Origin: VGTK01 sp046327915
GTDB taxonomy: Bacteria > Desulfobacterota > Binatia > UBA12015
Direction of reading: 5' to 3'
Assembly: GCA_046327915.1 (NCBI GenBank)
Contig: JAXLXO010000033.1
Location: 1 to 64,000, forward strand
DNA: 64,000 nucleotides
The position numbers and the translations under genes were made by a program. The notes beneath the pieces are model-generated. The model did not search any database. It was not told the DNA's origin and saw only the letters and a list, made by a program, of their open reading frames with translations. This document shows positions 27,119 through 35,587 of this stretch, piece after piece (positions within the stretch are counted from its first letter, which is position 1; each line of letters starts with the position of its first letter).

Positions 27119-28128
27119 GGCGTCTCGCCTCGCTGCACGACCACGCCGGGTCCGGTTCCCGAGCGCAGCACGCGCAGCACGCCGGGAACGGCACGCATGC
27201 GCTCCGCCACGACGTCGGCATCCTCGGGGCGGCAAAGCACCTTCACCTGCGGTCCGGCGTCGATGGTGAACCACGCACCGATGCCCTCGTCGCGGAGCGC
27301 GTGCACGGCGTCCATCGCGGCCATCGTCGCGGGCGACCAGAAAACCACCGGCGGCCGCGCCGCGAAGCCGGTCGCGTGCATGCGGAGGCAGTTCTCCTCG
27401 GCGATGCGGCCGACCTCGGCGAGATCGCGCGCCGCGATCGCCGCGCGCATCGCGCGCAGGTCGTCGTCCTGCGCCTCGAGCCAACCCGCGTAGAGCGGCG
27501 ACGTCATCGCGACGTGCCGCATGGCGTCCCGCGACGGGTGCTTCTTCATGCCCTCGCTGGTGATCGCCACGAGGAGCGCGAGCGGCCATTCCTCCTCGCC
27601 GAGGATCGGCGTCGCGACGGAGTCGCTGCCGTCGGCCTCTTCGCCGCGGTGCCACTCGACCAGACCGCCGTACACGGAGCGCGATGCGGAGCCGGATCCC
27701 TGCCGTGCGAGCGCCGAGAGCTGCTCGCGGGTGACCTTGCGTCCGAGGACCGAGAGCGCGGCGGTGGTGACCGCGCAGAAGATGGCCGCCGAGGAGGCGA
27801 GCCCGGCGCCGACCGGGAAGTTGGCCTCGACGGACGTCGCGAGCGCGGGCGCGTCCGGCCCCGCGACGAGATCGAGGAAGCGCGACATGCGCTCGCCGGC
27901 GACGCCCTCGACGGGACGTCCATCCTGGACGAAGCGCGCCGCGGCCCCACGGTCCGGCGCCACGGTCGCGGTCGCGCGGAGCCCGGCGAGGGTCAGCGAG
28001 ATGCTCCCGACCGCGGGCAGGTTGAGGCGCTCGTCGCGCTTCCCCCAGTACTTCACCAGCGCGACGTTGGCGTGGGCCACGGCGATGGCCGAGGCCTCGG
28101 TGTCGAACGGCGTCACTCCTCCGGACAT
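27109..28128 (-). CDS. mvaD: Diphosphomevalonate decarboxylase
   Basis: 339 residues, the usual length. Signature elements are NVALVKYWGKRDERLNLP, GSISLTL, the ATP loop GAGLASSAAIFCA near residue 105, RQGSGSASRSVYGGLVEW, a catalytic-Ser/Lys region EGMKKHPSRDAM, and FTIDAGPQVK with the catalytic Asp. It makes isopentenyl diphosphate with loss of CO2. It is the first gene of the mevalonate operon. The ATG at 28128 has GAGGAC about 9 bases upstream, and upstream in-frame sequence is not conserved-looking. Confidence 0.92.
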   Translation of the reverse strand: MSGGVTPFDTEASAIAVAHANVALVKYWGKRDERLNLPAVGSISLTLAGLRATATVAPDRGAAARFVQDGRPVEGVAGERMSRFLDLVAGPDAPALATSVEANFPVGAGLASSAAIFCAVTTAALSVLGRKVTREQLSALARQGSGSASRSVYGGLVEWHRGEEADGSDSVATPILGEEEWPLALLVAITSEGMKKHPSRDAMRHVAMTSPLYAGWLEAQDDDLRAMRAAIAARDLAEVGRIAEENCLRMHATGFAARPPVVFWSPATMAAMDAVHALRDEGIGAWFTIDAGPQVKVLCRPEDADVVAERMRAVPGVLRVLRSGTGPGVVVQRGETPWT

Positions 28129-28464
28129 CCCCGCATCGTCCTCGTGCGGCTCCGGTTGCCGGAGCGGCGACGCGGCTTCGGTAGCGAGTCGCGCTCCACG
28201 GCGCCACCCGCCGACACCGCGGAGCGGGTGCCGCGCCTGCTGCTGCAGCGTCGAGAAAAGCGCGCTGAGCGTCACTCAAGTAACGCTCGGCCCACGTCCG
28301 CACTCCGCTGAACCCCGGAAAATGCCTGTGTTCACGGCGCATGCACGGGGCATGTCGATTGCTTTCACCGACTCGCAGACGGACTTGCCGTGGCGTTTGA
28401 ACAAACAAGCGACACGGCGCGTCCAGAAGGCGACCCCGGCACGGGTCAGGAGGCAAGTTTCATC
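28129..28464. promoter_or_regulatory. Divergent intergenic region with dyad, mvaD / HTH gene
   Basis: 336 bases between mvaD (minus) and a small HTH gene (plus). It should carry both promoters. The clearest structure is the 22-bp dyad at 28267-28288. The part nearest the HTH gene is less GC-rich (a TTGAACAAACAAG stretch near 28397-28409). I see no confident -35/-10 pair. Confidence 0.5.
28267..28288. promoter_or_regulatory. 22-bp dyad, candidate operator
   Basis: Arms GAGCGT (28267-28272) and ACGCTC (28283-28288) flank inner arms ACT and AGT around a CA centre, so 18 of 22 positions obey the symmetry. The size and two-turn spacing suit a dimeric HTH repressor. It lies about 140 bases upstream of mvaD and 177 upstream of the HTH gene. 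Confidence 0.45.
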
Positions 28465-28692
28465 ATGTCGAAGAACAGCGGTCTTTCCATCCGGGACATG
28501 CGCAACCGTCTCTCGATGACGCAGGAAGAGTTCGCACACGCCCTCGGCATCACGGTGAGCACGGTCAACCGGTGGGAGAACGGCCACTCGGAGCCGAGCA
28601 AGCTCGCGCGCGCGACGATCACCCGTCTCGCGGGCAACCACGGCATCTTCGTCGAGGCGACTCCCCGCGATCAGGTCCCCGGAATGCGCTGA
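28465..28692 (+). CDS. Small XRE-type helix-turn-helix protein
   Basis: 75 residues. An XRE/Cro-like HTH fills most of the chain: RDMRNRLSMTQEEFAHALGI, then TVSTVNRWENGHSEPSK, with the recognition-helix Ser-Thr-Val-Asn-Arg-Trp-Glu pattern. It resembles the MqsA/HigA-type or plasmid-regulator HTH, but there is no adjacent toxin. AGGAGG lies 11 bases before the ATG; a GTG at 28390 would add 25 residues. It is divergent from the mevalonate operon and may regulate it or itself. Confidence 0.75.
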   Translation: MSKNSGLSIRDMRNRLSMTQEEFAHALGITVSTVNRWENGHSEPSKLARATITRLAGNHGIFVEATPRDQVPGMR

Positions 28693-28705
28693 CGCTCGGG
28701 CAGGA

Positions 28706-28861
28706 TCAGGCGGGCAGCATCTCGCTCGCGGGCGACTCGAAGTCGTCGCGATCGTCGAGTGCCGCCCTCGCCTGCCAGCCGAGCACGGCGCCGAGCGTGA
28801 CCAGCGACTCCTCGCTGAGCAGCAGGAGAGCGACGTCGCGTTCCGTGATCCGGGGTTCCAT
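28706..28861 (-). CDS. Possible 51-residue small protein
   Basis: An ATG-to-TGA frame of 51 codons reading MEPRITERDVALLLLSEESL at its start, acidic, with one amphipathic helix. It lies convergent to the HTH gene 13 bases away. There is no good Shine-Dalgarno sequence. Composition is protein-like rather than Arg-rich, which separates it from antisense noise in this genome. Confidence 0.35.
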   Translation of the reverse strand: MEPRITERDVALLLLSEESLVTLGAVLGWQARAALDDRDDFESPASEMLPA

Positions 28862-28953
28862 CACGGCGGGAAGCTAAGGCCGGCGATGACCCCGTCAAGT
28901 GTGGCGCCGGGAGCGAAGCACGTGGCCGAAGCGACGATCGTCGAAGACCGCGC

Positions 28954-29556
28954 TCAGCGCGCGCGCCGGGCGGCCGCGCGACGGCGTGCGGCGGATCGTG
29001 CAGCAGCCGGAGCCGTGCCCCGGCGGCCGATGCGGCGCTCCACGAGTGCGTCGGCACGCGCGAGCAGCCGTTCGTCCCTGGTGTGCTTCTCGATCATGTA
29101 GCTCATGTCGCTCAGGTCGTGAATCAGCATCTTGACGGCCTGGTCGCGCCACCCGGGATCCTGCACGACCTGCAGCAGGTCCACGACCACGTCCTCGAGC
29201 TCCGAGCTCTCCAGGTCGACGGCCATCTCGAAGGCGCGCTCGCGCGTGATCCCGCGCCGCAGCTCGCGCTTGTATCCCGCGAGCAGGGAGCGCAGCCGGA
29301 TTCCCGTCGACGTGTCGAAGAGCACCTTGGTCTCGCCGCCGAGCTCCGGATCGTTGCGCAGGATGCATTCGACGAGCATCAGCGCGCCACAGTGCGCCGC
29401 TTCGTGCCGCGCCATGTGGAACCAGAACTGGCGCAGCTCCGGATCGTCCGCGAACAGGCGGACGAAGTCCGCGTAGAGCGCCATGGTCTTGCGCTCGAGC
29501 TCGAGGGCGACTTCCAGAACGTCGGGAATGGTCGTCCGGCGGACGGAACGCTGCAT
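28954..29556 (-). CDS. Ferritin-like diiron four-helix protein
   Basis: 200 residues. The helical core shows a ferritin-like pattern: ALELERKTMALYADF (first Glu), HMARHEAAH (ExxH), FEMAVDLESSELEDV (Glu), and DMSYMIEKH (second ExxH). These would supply the carboxylate/His ligands of a diiron centre as in rubrerythrin-type proteins. The last 35 residues are Arg/Ala-rich and basic, possibly a nucleic-acid or membrane contact. The gene is divergent from an unknown gene across 85 bases. Function (peroxidase, iron handling) is inferred from fold only. Confidence 0.65.
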   Translation of the reverse strand: MQRSVRRTTIPDVLEVALELERKTMALYADFVRLFADDPELRQFWFHMARHEAAHCGALMLVECILRNDPELGGETKVLFDTSTGIRLRSLLAGYKRELRRGITRERAFEMAVDLESSELEDVVVDLLQVVQDPGWRDQAVKMLIHDLSDMSYMIEKHTRDERLLARADALVERRIGRRGTAPAAARSAARRRAAARRAR

Positions 29557-29641
29557 CGGCTCAACGTCTTAGCAGGACGACGCGCGCCGCGGAAACCGCG
29601 CCGGGCGGCGCGGCGTTTCAACGTCTGATAGCCGTGACCGC

Positions 29642-30433
29642 ATGACGGCCCCCGAGCGCGACCAGGAATTCGCCGATCTGCTGTCCGCGGTGATCGAGCG
29701 CCACGCCGTTGCGAGCCGCCTGCAGGGCACCGCCGGCCTCGCCGAGGAGGTCCTCGCGGACGCGATGCGGGTCGGCGACGCCGTCCGGCGCGCGCTGCGC
29801 GACGGCAATGGGGACCGTCCGAACGAGGCCGACTGCGAGCGTCTCGACGGTCTGGCGGGGCGTCTCGAGGCGGCGACCGACGCCCTGCTCGCGCAGCCGC
29901 TCGCCGCCGATCTGCGTCGTGCCGCTGCCGCCGGCGACATCGGCGTCGCGGCGCGACTCGCGCTCGCCCTCTTCGCCGGTCTCGAACGTCCCGCCGCAAT
30001 CCCGGACGTGGTCTACACCGGCGTGAACGCGCGCCGGCGCTCGCGCAGCGGCGAGACGCTCGTGCATCCGGAGGCGCTCGCCGACGAGATCGCGGCGCGG
30101 ATCGCGGAGGGCATCGCACCGGCGTCCGGCGACGCGGCGGACGAGGCGATGCTGCCGGAGCCGATCGCGCTCACGGCGTCGTTCGAAGGCGTCGGCTCCG
30201 AGATCGCGCTCGCGCGCGCGACGTCCGACATCGCCGAGGACCTTGTGGAGGACATGGCGTCCGCAGACGTGCTGGTGTTCAGCAGGCGTCTCGCGGGACC
30301 GTTCTCGGTCGCTCTCGCCGCCGAGGCGGACGACGAGTGGTGGGCGGCGTCCTCGTTCCCCTGGACCGACTACCGCGCGCAACTCGCCAGCGCGCTGCGC
30401 GCGCGGAACATCGAGGTCCGGATTCTCGGCTGA
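29642..30433 (+). CDS. Uncharacterised acidic helical protein
   Basis: 263 residues, acidic, mostly helical with long Ala/Leu/Asp/Glu-rich stretches, and no signal peptide or membrane segment. The C-terminal 60 residues look like a small alpha/beta unit (ADVLVFSRRLAGPFSVAL, then IEVRILG). No motif recognised. It runs convergent to a secreted protein gene 24 bases away. Confidence 0.65.
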   Translation: MTAPERDQEFADLLSAVIERHAVASRLQGTAGLAEEVLADAMRVGDAVRRALRDGNGDRPNEADCERLDGLAGRLEAATDALLAQPLAADLRRAAAAGDIGVAARLALALFAGLERPAAIPDVVYTGVNARRRSRSGETLVHPEALADEIAARIAEGIAPASGDAADEAMLPEPIALTASFEGVGSEIALARATSDIAEDLVEDMASADVLVFSRRLAGPFSVALAAEADDEWWAASSFPWTDYRAQLASALRARNIEVRILG

Positions 30434-30457
30434 CCGCGCGTACCGCGCGAGCGCCGC

Positions 30458-30922
30458 TCAGGGCGCGTCGCTGCCGAGCCGGAAGTCGCCGCGGCCGTCG
30501 AGATCGGCCGGTGTGACGAAGTACGATCCGTCGGTCGTGACGTTCCAGATGCCGGCCGCCGCTTCCTCGTCACCGCCGTTCATCGCACCCGCTAGACCGC
30601 CGACCTCGGCACCGACGATGCCCAGCGCCATCTTGACGGGGAAGTACACGGCGTTGATGAGCATCGAGCCGAGGCTCAGGTTCGCGCTGACCGCGCGATT
30701 CCACGGCGCGGGCGCGATCGGCCGATTCGGCGAGAACGCGTCGTGCTCCGCCGGCGCCTCTTCGAGGCTCGGGGGCGGACCGTACGCGGAGAAGGTGCTG
30801 TCCTCGGTCGAATCAGGAACCGGGTTGCCCTGCGCGTGGACGACCGGCGCCAGGAGCAGGACCGCGAGCCCCGCCGCTGCAACCGTCTTCATCCCCCCTC
30901 GCGACCAACCGTGCTTGCCCAT
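30458..30922 (-). CDS. Small exported protein
   Basis: 154 residues with a signal peptide (MKTVAAAGLAVLLLAPVVHAQ, cleaved after AQ). Downstream is a Pro/Ser-rich stretch, then a Gly/Ala-rich hydrophobic segment near residues 85-115 that could insert in a membrane (VYFPVKMALGIVGAEVGGLAGA). No family recognised, though the arrangement resembles small outer-membrane-associated proteins. AGGGGG lies 7 bases upstream of the ATG. Confidence 0.65.
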   Translation of the reverse strand: MGKHGWSRGGMKTVAAAGLAVLLLAPVVHAQGNPVPDSTEDSTFSAYGPPPSLEEAPAEHDAFSPNRPIAPAPWNRAVSANLSLGSMLINAVYFPVKMALGIVGAEVGGLAGAMNGGDEEAAAGIWNVTTDGSYFVTPADLDGRGDFRLGSDAP

Positions 30923-31013
30923 CGCACACCCCCTGCTTCTCGATATCGACACGCTACCACGATCCGTTAGCGGAAGCACCCGGAACGACGGGTGTTTCCG
31001 CGGAAAATCCGAC

Positions 31014-31820
31014 TCACCCCGCGGGCTTGGCCGAGGCACGGAAGGCGTCGATCTCCGCCTGCACCTTGGCGCGGACCGACGCGGCGGACGCGTCGCCGAC
31101 GCGCTTGCCGTTCACGAAATACGTCGGCGTGCCGCCCACCTTCGAGGCTTTCGCGAGCATCTTGTCGAACGACACGGCCTGGGTCGCCTTCTCGGACGCG
31201 ATGTCCGCGTCGTACTTCGCCATGTCGAGCCCGATCCGTTCCGCGTAGCCGCGCAGAACCTCCCGTGAGAGGTTCTGGATGTCGCCGGAGTAGATCGTGT
31301 CGTGCATCTCCCAGAACTTGCCCTGCTGGTGCGCAGCCCATCCGGCCTTCGCGGCCTCGAAGGCCTGTGGGTGCTTGCCGAGCGGATAGTGCTTGAACGC
31401 GAACTGGAGGTCGTTCGGGAACTCCTGGAGCAGCTTGTCCGACAGGGCCGCGTTGGCCTTGCAGAACGGGCACTGGAAGTCCGCGAACTCCACCACCGTG
31501 ACGGCCGCGACCGGCGGCCCCTTGCGGGGCGCGAAGTTCACCGGGATGCGGTACACGGCCTCGCGCTTCGGCGAATCCGCCGACGTCCCCCCCGGACCGG
31601 CGACCTGCGGCACCGCGATCGGCGCGCCCGTGGCCTTGCCCTGCAGCGTGGCGACGGTCGTCTGCAGCTGCGCGTTGGCCTGCTTCAGGTCCGCGACCTC
31701 CTTGCGCAGGGCCTCGACCTCGCCCTGGCTCGCGTCGCGTCCGCATCCCGCGAGGATCGCGAGAAGGCCGAAGGTTCCGAGGGTGAGGGTGATACGGTAA
31801 GGGAGCCGGACATGAGTCAC
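31014..31820 (-). CDS. DsbA-like thioredoxin-domain lipoprotein with coiled coil
   Basis: 268 residues. The lipoprotein signal ends in a good lipobox (LLAILAGC, Cys26). Residues 33-60 form a heptad coiled coil (GEVEALRKEVADLKQANAQL). From residue 100 there is a DsbA/DsbG-like thioredoxin fold with CPFC at 117-120 and the cis-Pro loop GGTPTYFVNGKRV. It would be a membrane-tethered thiol oxidase or isomerase, with the coiled coil as spacer or trimeriser. GTG at 31820 is chosen because AAAGGAGA lies about 9 bases upstream; a longer in-frame start exists but would bury the signal peptide. Confidence 0.85.
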   Translation of the reverse strand: MTHVRLPYRITLTLGTFGLLAILAGCGRDASQGEVEALRKEVADLKQANAQLQTTVATLQGKATGAPIAVPQVAGPGGTSADSPKREAVYRIPVNFAPRKGPPVAAVTVVEFADFQCPFCKANAALSDKLLQEFPNDLQFAFKHYPLGKHPQAFEAAKAGWAAHQQGKFWEMHDTIYSGDIQNLSREVLRGYAERIGLDMAKYDADIASEKATQAVSFDKMLAKASKVGGTPTYFVNGKRVGDASAASVRAKVQAEIDAFRASAKPAG

Positions 31821-31909
31821 GCTGGTCGTTCTCCTTTCGCCACTGGAGCCACCCAAAATCGCATGGCGGCCAGAGTGCTTCAAACGCGCGCCGTCCGACG
31901 GGTCCGCGC

Positions 31910-32716
31910 ATGACGCTGTTCGCGCGCTGCTTTCTGCTCGTCTTCTGCCAGCTCGGGGTCGGCGGGCTGCTCTCGCTCTCGGTACCGCCGTTCCACGAGC
32001 TCGAGCGTGGATTCTACAAGTCGAGCGCCGGGGTCTTCCTGAGCGCGGCCCTCACCGGCGGGCTGGGCACGGCGTGGCTCTGGCTGACCCGCGATTCGAG
32101 CGGCGTGGGGCTGCTCGAGGTCCTGCTCTGGATCGTGTTCCTGGTCCTGTTCTCGCTCTACGTCTCGACGCTCTGGGGCGACGCGATGGCCGCGCGCGCC
32201 CGCCTCTACGCTTGGTCCCTGCTGACGGGTGCGGCCGCTCTCGCGGCGAGCGGCTGGAGCCTGTTTCCCGACACCGGCGTCGTCCTCCACCTGCTCGCGA
32301 CACTTACCACGCTGATCTCGGCGGCGACTCTCGGCGCCGTCACGACGGGGATGCTGATCGGGCACTGGTACCTCATCGACCCCGGCATGGAGATCGAGCC
32401 GTTCCACCGCTGCTTCCGCTACTTCGTCGGCACGGTGTGGGCGGAGATCGTGGCGCTCGTCGCAGTTCTCGCGGCGCTGCTGCTGATCGGCGTCCCGGCC
32501 GACCGCGATCCCCTTCAGACGCATCTCGAGCTGCTGCTGCTGCGCGTGGCCCTCGGTCCCGTCGCGGCGCTCGCCCTGTCCGTGATGATCCGCCGCGTGC
32601 TCGCGATCCCGCAGACGATGGCGGCGACCGGACTCTTCTACATCGCGACGCTCGCCGTTCTCGTCGGCGAGCTGCTCGGGCGCTACTTCACGTTCCGGAC
32701 GGGTCTTCCGCTGTGA
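31910..32716 (+). CDS. Polytopic membrane protein of unknown function
   Basis: 268 residues with seven probable transmembrane segments and short loops. A polar motif WYLIDPGMEIEPFHRCFRYF lies in the largest loop (near residue 155-175). No transporter signature recognised. It is divergent from the DsbA-like lipoprotein across 89 bases, and its 3' end overlaps the convergent cold-shock-like gene by 29 bases. Confidence 0.7.
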   Translation: MTLFARCFLLVFCQLGVGGLLSLSVPPFHELERGFYKSSAGVFLSAALTGGLGTAWLWLTRDSSGVGLLEVLLWIVFLVLFSLYVSTLWGDAMAARARLYAWSLLTGAAALAASGWSLFPDTGVVLHLLATLTTLISAATLGAVTTGMLIGHWYLIDPGMEIEPFHRCFRYFVGTVWAEIVALVAVLAALLLIGVPADRDPLQTHLELLLLRVALGPVAALALSVMIRRVLAIPQTMAATGLFYIATLAVLVGELLGRYFTFRTGLPL

Positions 32717-33017
32717 CCGCAGGCGCGGGCGGCGCCAGGAAGAGCTTGGTCACGCGCAGGCCGCGCGACGTCCAGCCGACGTCGTAGCCGACGAGCATTC
32801 CCTCGCGCAGCTCGAACCATCCCGAGCCGTCGCGCGGGGCGAGCACGACCATGTGCTCGCGCTCGAACGGGATCTCGCGGCCGGTCTGCAGGCTGCGCAC
32901 GACACCGCGTCCGCCGCCGCGCGACACGTGGATCAGCGTACCGCGATAGAAGGGCTCGGCGGGTGGCGCGTCGCCACCCGTCTCCGTCAGATCGTCGGGG
33001 CCGTCAGCGGATTGCAC
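32688..33017 (-). CDS. Cold-shock-like small protein (degenerate CSD)
   Basis: 109 residues. The middle 70 residues follow the cold-shock/OB pattern: YRGTLIHVSRGGGRGVV, REIPFEREHMVV, then FELREGMLVGYDVGWTSRGLRVTKL, matching EGxxVxFEV...KGxxAxxV. The aromatic RNA-binding KGFGFI motif is not present, so nucleic-acid binding is uncertain. GTG at 33017 has AGGAGG 9 bases upstream and overlaps the end of the nitrite/sulfite reductase gene by 14 bases, so the two are translationally linked. Confidence 0.6.
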   Translation of the reverse strand: MQSADGPDDLTETGGDAPPAEPFYRGTLIHVSRGGGRGVVRSLQTGREIPFEREHMVVLAPRDGSGWFELREGMLVGYDVGWTSRGLRVTKLFLAPPAPAVTAEDPSGT

Positions 33018-34650
33018 CGCCGACGGCCTCCTGCGCGACGCGGTCGAGCACGTCGGTCCCGACGCGCGCGACGAACTCGGCGAAGCGCTCGCCGTCCTTG
33101 CGCTCGGCGCCGTAGTAGCGCGCCAGCGCGACGATCGCGCGCGGCGCGTCCGCCTCCGCGAAGCGTCCGAACAGGCGCCGCCCGATGTTCGAGCGGCCCT
33201 CACCAACCGAGCCGCCGACCAGCAGCGAGTAGTGTGGCAGCTCGACGCCGTTTTCGTCCTTGACCATCATGCCGGTGAGCCCGACGTCGGCGATGTGGTG
33301 CTGACCGCAGGAGTTCGGGCAGCCGCTGATCTTGACGTGGAACTGGCCGAGCGTCTCGCCGTCGAAGCCCGCACTCGCGAGGTGCGTGCGGATGCCATTG
33401 CCGACGCCCATGGAGCGCGTCACCGCCAGGCTGCAGTAGTCCGAGCCCGGGCACGCGACGACGTCGCTCAGGTGCATGGCTCCGCCGTCGGCGAGGCCGA
33501 GATCGACGAGAGCCGCGTGGAAGGCGGGCAGCGCGCTGCGGTGCACCGACTGGAACACCAGGTTCTGGTCGTTGGTCGCGCGCGTGGTGCCGTCGCCGTA
33601 CTCGCGCGCGAGCCGCGCCAGCGCGCGCAACTCCTCCGCGGTGACGTCGCCGAGCGGCAGCGCGACCACCGCAGAGCAGCAAGCGGAATCGCGCTGGTCG
33701 CGCGCATTCGTGCGCGCCCAGTCGTCGAAGCCCGGACGCGGCGTGCCGGCGTCGGTCGCCTTGCCCGGCTTCGGCGCGCTGTGCGCGGCGACCGCGGCGC
33801 GAACTTCCTCGCGCAGGTCGGCGCCGCGTTCGGCGGCGACGCGCTCGCATTCCGCGACCACCATCTGCCGGAAGCGCGCCGTGCCGAGCTTCTTCACGAG
33901 GAACTTGAGGCGCGCCTTGTGGCGCAGCTTGCGCTCGCCGGAGCGGTGCTGGATGCGGACGATCGCCTCGCAGGCGATCAGGACGTCGTCCGCCGGAACG
34001 AAGTCGATGACCTTCACCGCGAGGAACGGCGCCGCGCCGAGACCGCCACCGGACCAGACGGAGAAGCCCGGCTTGCCGCCGTTCGTCGTCGCGTAGAGGC
34101 CGATGTCGTTGATCATCCCCTGCGCGCAGTCGAGCGGGCAGCTCTCGACGGCGATCTTGAACTTGCGCGGCAAGGTCAGGTTCAGCGGGTTGAAGAGGAA
34201 CCAGTCGTGGATCGCCATCGCGTGCGGCGTCACGTCGAACGGCTCGTCCGGAGAGACGCCGGCGAACGGACACGCGGTGACGTTGCGCACGCTGTCCGAG
34301 CAGGCACCGCGCGTGGTGATGCCGACCGCCTCGAGACGCTCGTACATCTCGCCGGTCTTCTCGAGCGGCACCCAGTGGATCTGGACGTCCTGCCGCGTCG
34401 TGACGTGCGTGACGCTGCGGCCGTAGTCGTCGGTGATCGCGGCCAGCACGTCCATCTGATCCGCAGTCATGAGGCCGCCGGGAATCTTGATCCGCTGCAT
34501 GTAGCTCGTGTGGTCGAGCTGGTAATACAGCCCGTACGACAGGCGGATCGGGCGGAACTGCGCGTCGTTGAGCTCGCCGCGCTTGTAGGCCTGCACGCGG
34601 CCGACGTGAAGCTCGCGTGCGCGATCGAACATCTCTCTGGTCGGCTTCAT
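33004..34650 (-). CDS. Ferredoxin-type nitrite/sulfite reductase
   Basis: 548 residues with the two-repeat sirohaem/4Fe-4S fold. The cluster and sirohaem Cys ligands are CPGSDYC (near 402-408) and GCPNSCG (near 443-447). Sirohaem-contacting Arg and Lys residues are in THVTTRQDVQIHW and TRATNDQNLVF. A single ferredoxin-type subunit of about 550 residues fits NirA/Sir, which reduce nitrite to ammonia or sulfite to sulfide; sequence alone does not settle which. No CysH/CysI or NasA gene is near. It is divergent from a membrane protein gene. Confidence 0.88.
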   Translation of the reverse strand: MKPTREMFDRARELHVGRVQAYKRGELNDAQFRPIRLSYGLYYQLDHTSYMQRIKIPGGLMTADQMDVLAAITDDYGRSVTHVTTRQDVQIHWVPLEKTGEMYERLEAVGITTRGACSDSVRNVTACPFAGVSPDEPFDVTPHAMAIHDWFLFNPLNLTLPRKFKIAVESCPLDCAQGMINDIGLYATTNGGKPGFSVWSGGGLGAAPFLAVKVIDFVPADDVLIACEAIVRIQHRSGERKLRHKARLKFLVKKLGTARFRQMVVAECERVAAERGADLREEVRAAVAAHSAPKPGKATDAGTPRPGFDDWARTNARDQRDSACCSAVVALPLGDVTAEELRALARLAREYGDGTTRATNDQNLVFQSVHRSALPAFHAALVDLGLADGGAMHLSDVVACPGSDYCSLAVTRSMGVGNGIRTHLASAGFDGETLGQFHVKISGCPNSCGQHHIADVGLTGMMVKDENGVELPHYSLLVGGSVGEGRSNIGRRLFGRFAEADAPRAIVALARYYGAERKDGERFAEFVARVGTDVLDRVAQEAVGGAIR

Positions 34651-34697
34651 GGCTGCTCCCGACCGATAACAAGCAGCCGGTCCCGGTCCACGCAAAT

Positions 34698-34719
34698 ACC
34701 CCTTTCGAAATCGGGGGGT
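34698..34719. promoter_or_regulatory. Inverted repeat in divergent reductase promoter
   Basis: ACCCC (34698-34702) and GGGGT (34715-34719) flank the perfect palindrome TTTCGAAA (34703-34710). It sits in the 87-base gap between the reductase and membrane protein genes, so it could be an operator for either gene. Confidence 0.4.
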
Positions 34720-34737
34720 TTTGGGTACCGAAGCGGG

Positions 34738-35202
34738 ATGCTGTTCAGGTTCCACCTGCTCGCGACGGGGCTCTACCTGGGCACGACGGCCGGGCTCGCG
34801 CTGTTCACCGTGCCGCAGGCGCGGCGTACCGCGGACGGCACCGCCCGGCGCGCGGCCCTCGCGCGCAGCCTGCGCATCTACGATCCGCTGGCGATCGCGC
34901 TGCTCGGCGTGATGGTGATGACCGGCGCGTGGAGCATCACCGAGCTCAAGCAGACGCTCGGCACGAACTACTTCGTCGACTTCGGATCGCACCTGGTCTC
35001 CAAGCTGGGACTCGCGTTCCTGGTGGTGATGTCCGGGACGTACATCGCCTTCGGCCTCGGCCACCGGCTGGTGCGCCAGCACGAGTGGGGAGAGGAAATC
35101 GACGAGGCGAAGCTGCGCGGCATGACGTCCCGCCTCGCGGGCGCCGCATGGTTCACCGTCGCCCTGACCATCGCGACCATCTTCGTCGCGATGCAGCGCT
35201 GA
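34738..35202 (+). CDS. Four-helix membrane protein (CopD/DUF2269-like)
   Basis: 154 residues with four likely transmembrane helices (about 3-22, 46-64, 88-106, 135-152). Conserved His in the first helix and a GHRLVRQHEW loop resemble small CopD/DUF2269-type membrane proteins, but I am not certain of the family. It is followed 7 bases later by a cupin gene, so probably co-transcribed. Confidence 0.65.
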   Translation: MLFRFHLLATGLYLGTTAGLALFTVPQARRTADGTARRAALARSLRIYDPLAIALLGVMVMTGAWSITELKQTLGTNYFVDFGSHLVSKLGLAFLVVMSGTYIAFGLGHRLVRQHEWGEEIDEAKLRGMTSRLAGAAWFTVALTIATIFVAMQR

Positions 35203-35209
35203 GGATCCG

Positions 35210-35530
35210 ATGAGCGCGTTCGTCGACGTCCGCGACAAGATCGCCTTCTCCACGGAGAAGATGCGCAAGAACAACCTCTTCGATTCCGAGCGGATGTTCT
35301 GCGACGTGTACTGCTTCGAGCCCGGCCAGACGCAGGCCGCGCACGCGCATGCCGGCTCGGACAAGATCTACTACGTCATCGAGGGCGAGGCCGACGTGCA
35401 GATCGGCAGCGAAACCCGGCGCCTCGGCGCCGGTCAGGCCGCGTACGCGGCACCGTCCGAGCCGCACGGCGTCACCAACCCCGGACCGGGCCGGCTCACG
35501 GTGCTGGTCTTCATGGCACCGAAACCCTAG
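35210..35530 (+). CDS. Small cupin-domain protein
   Basis: 106 residues, one beta-barrel cupin. Motif 1 is PGQTQAAHAHAGSDKIYYVIEGEADV (two His and a Glu-equivalent position in the usual spacing) and motif 2 is APSEPHGVTNPG with the third His. It probably binds a divalent metal and could be a dioxygenase-like or sensing protein. GAGG lies just upstream of the ATG. Confidence 0.85.
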   Translation: MSAFVDVRDKIAFSTEKMRKNNLFDSERMFCDVYCFEPGQTQAAHAHAGSDKIYYVIEGEADVQIGSETRRLGAGQAAYAAPSEPHGVTNPGPGRLTVLVFMAPKP

Positions 35531-35587
35531 GTCCGCGCCGGCGCGGTGTTCCGCCCCGCGCATGCCGCTCCTGCAGGAGGAAGCACG

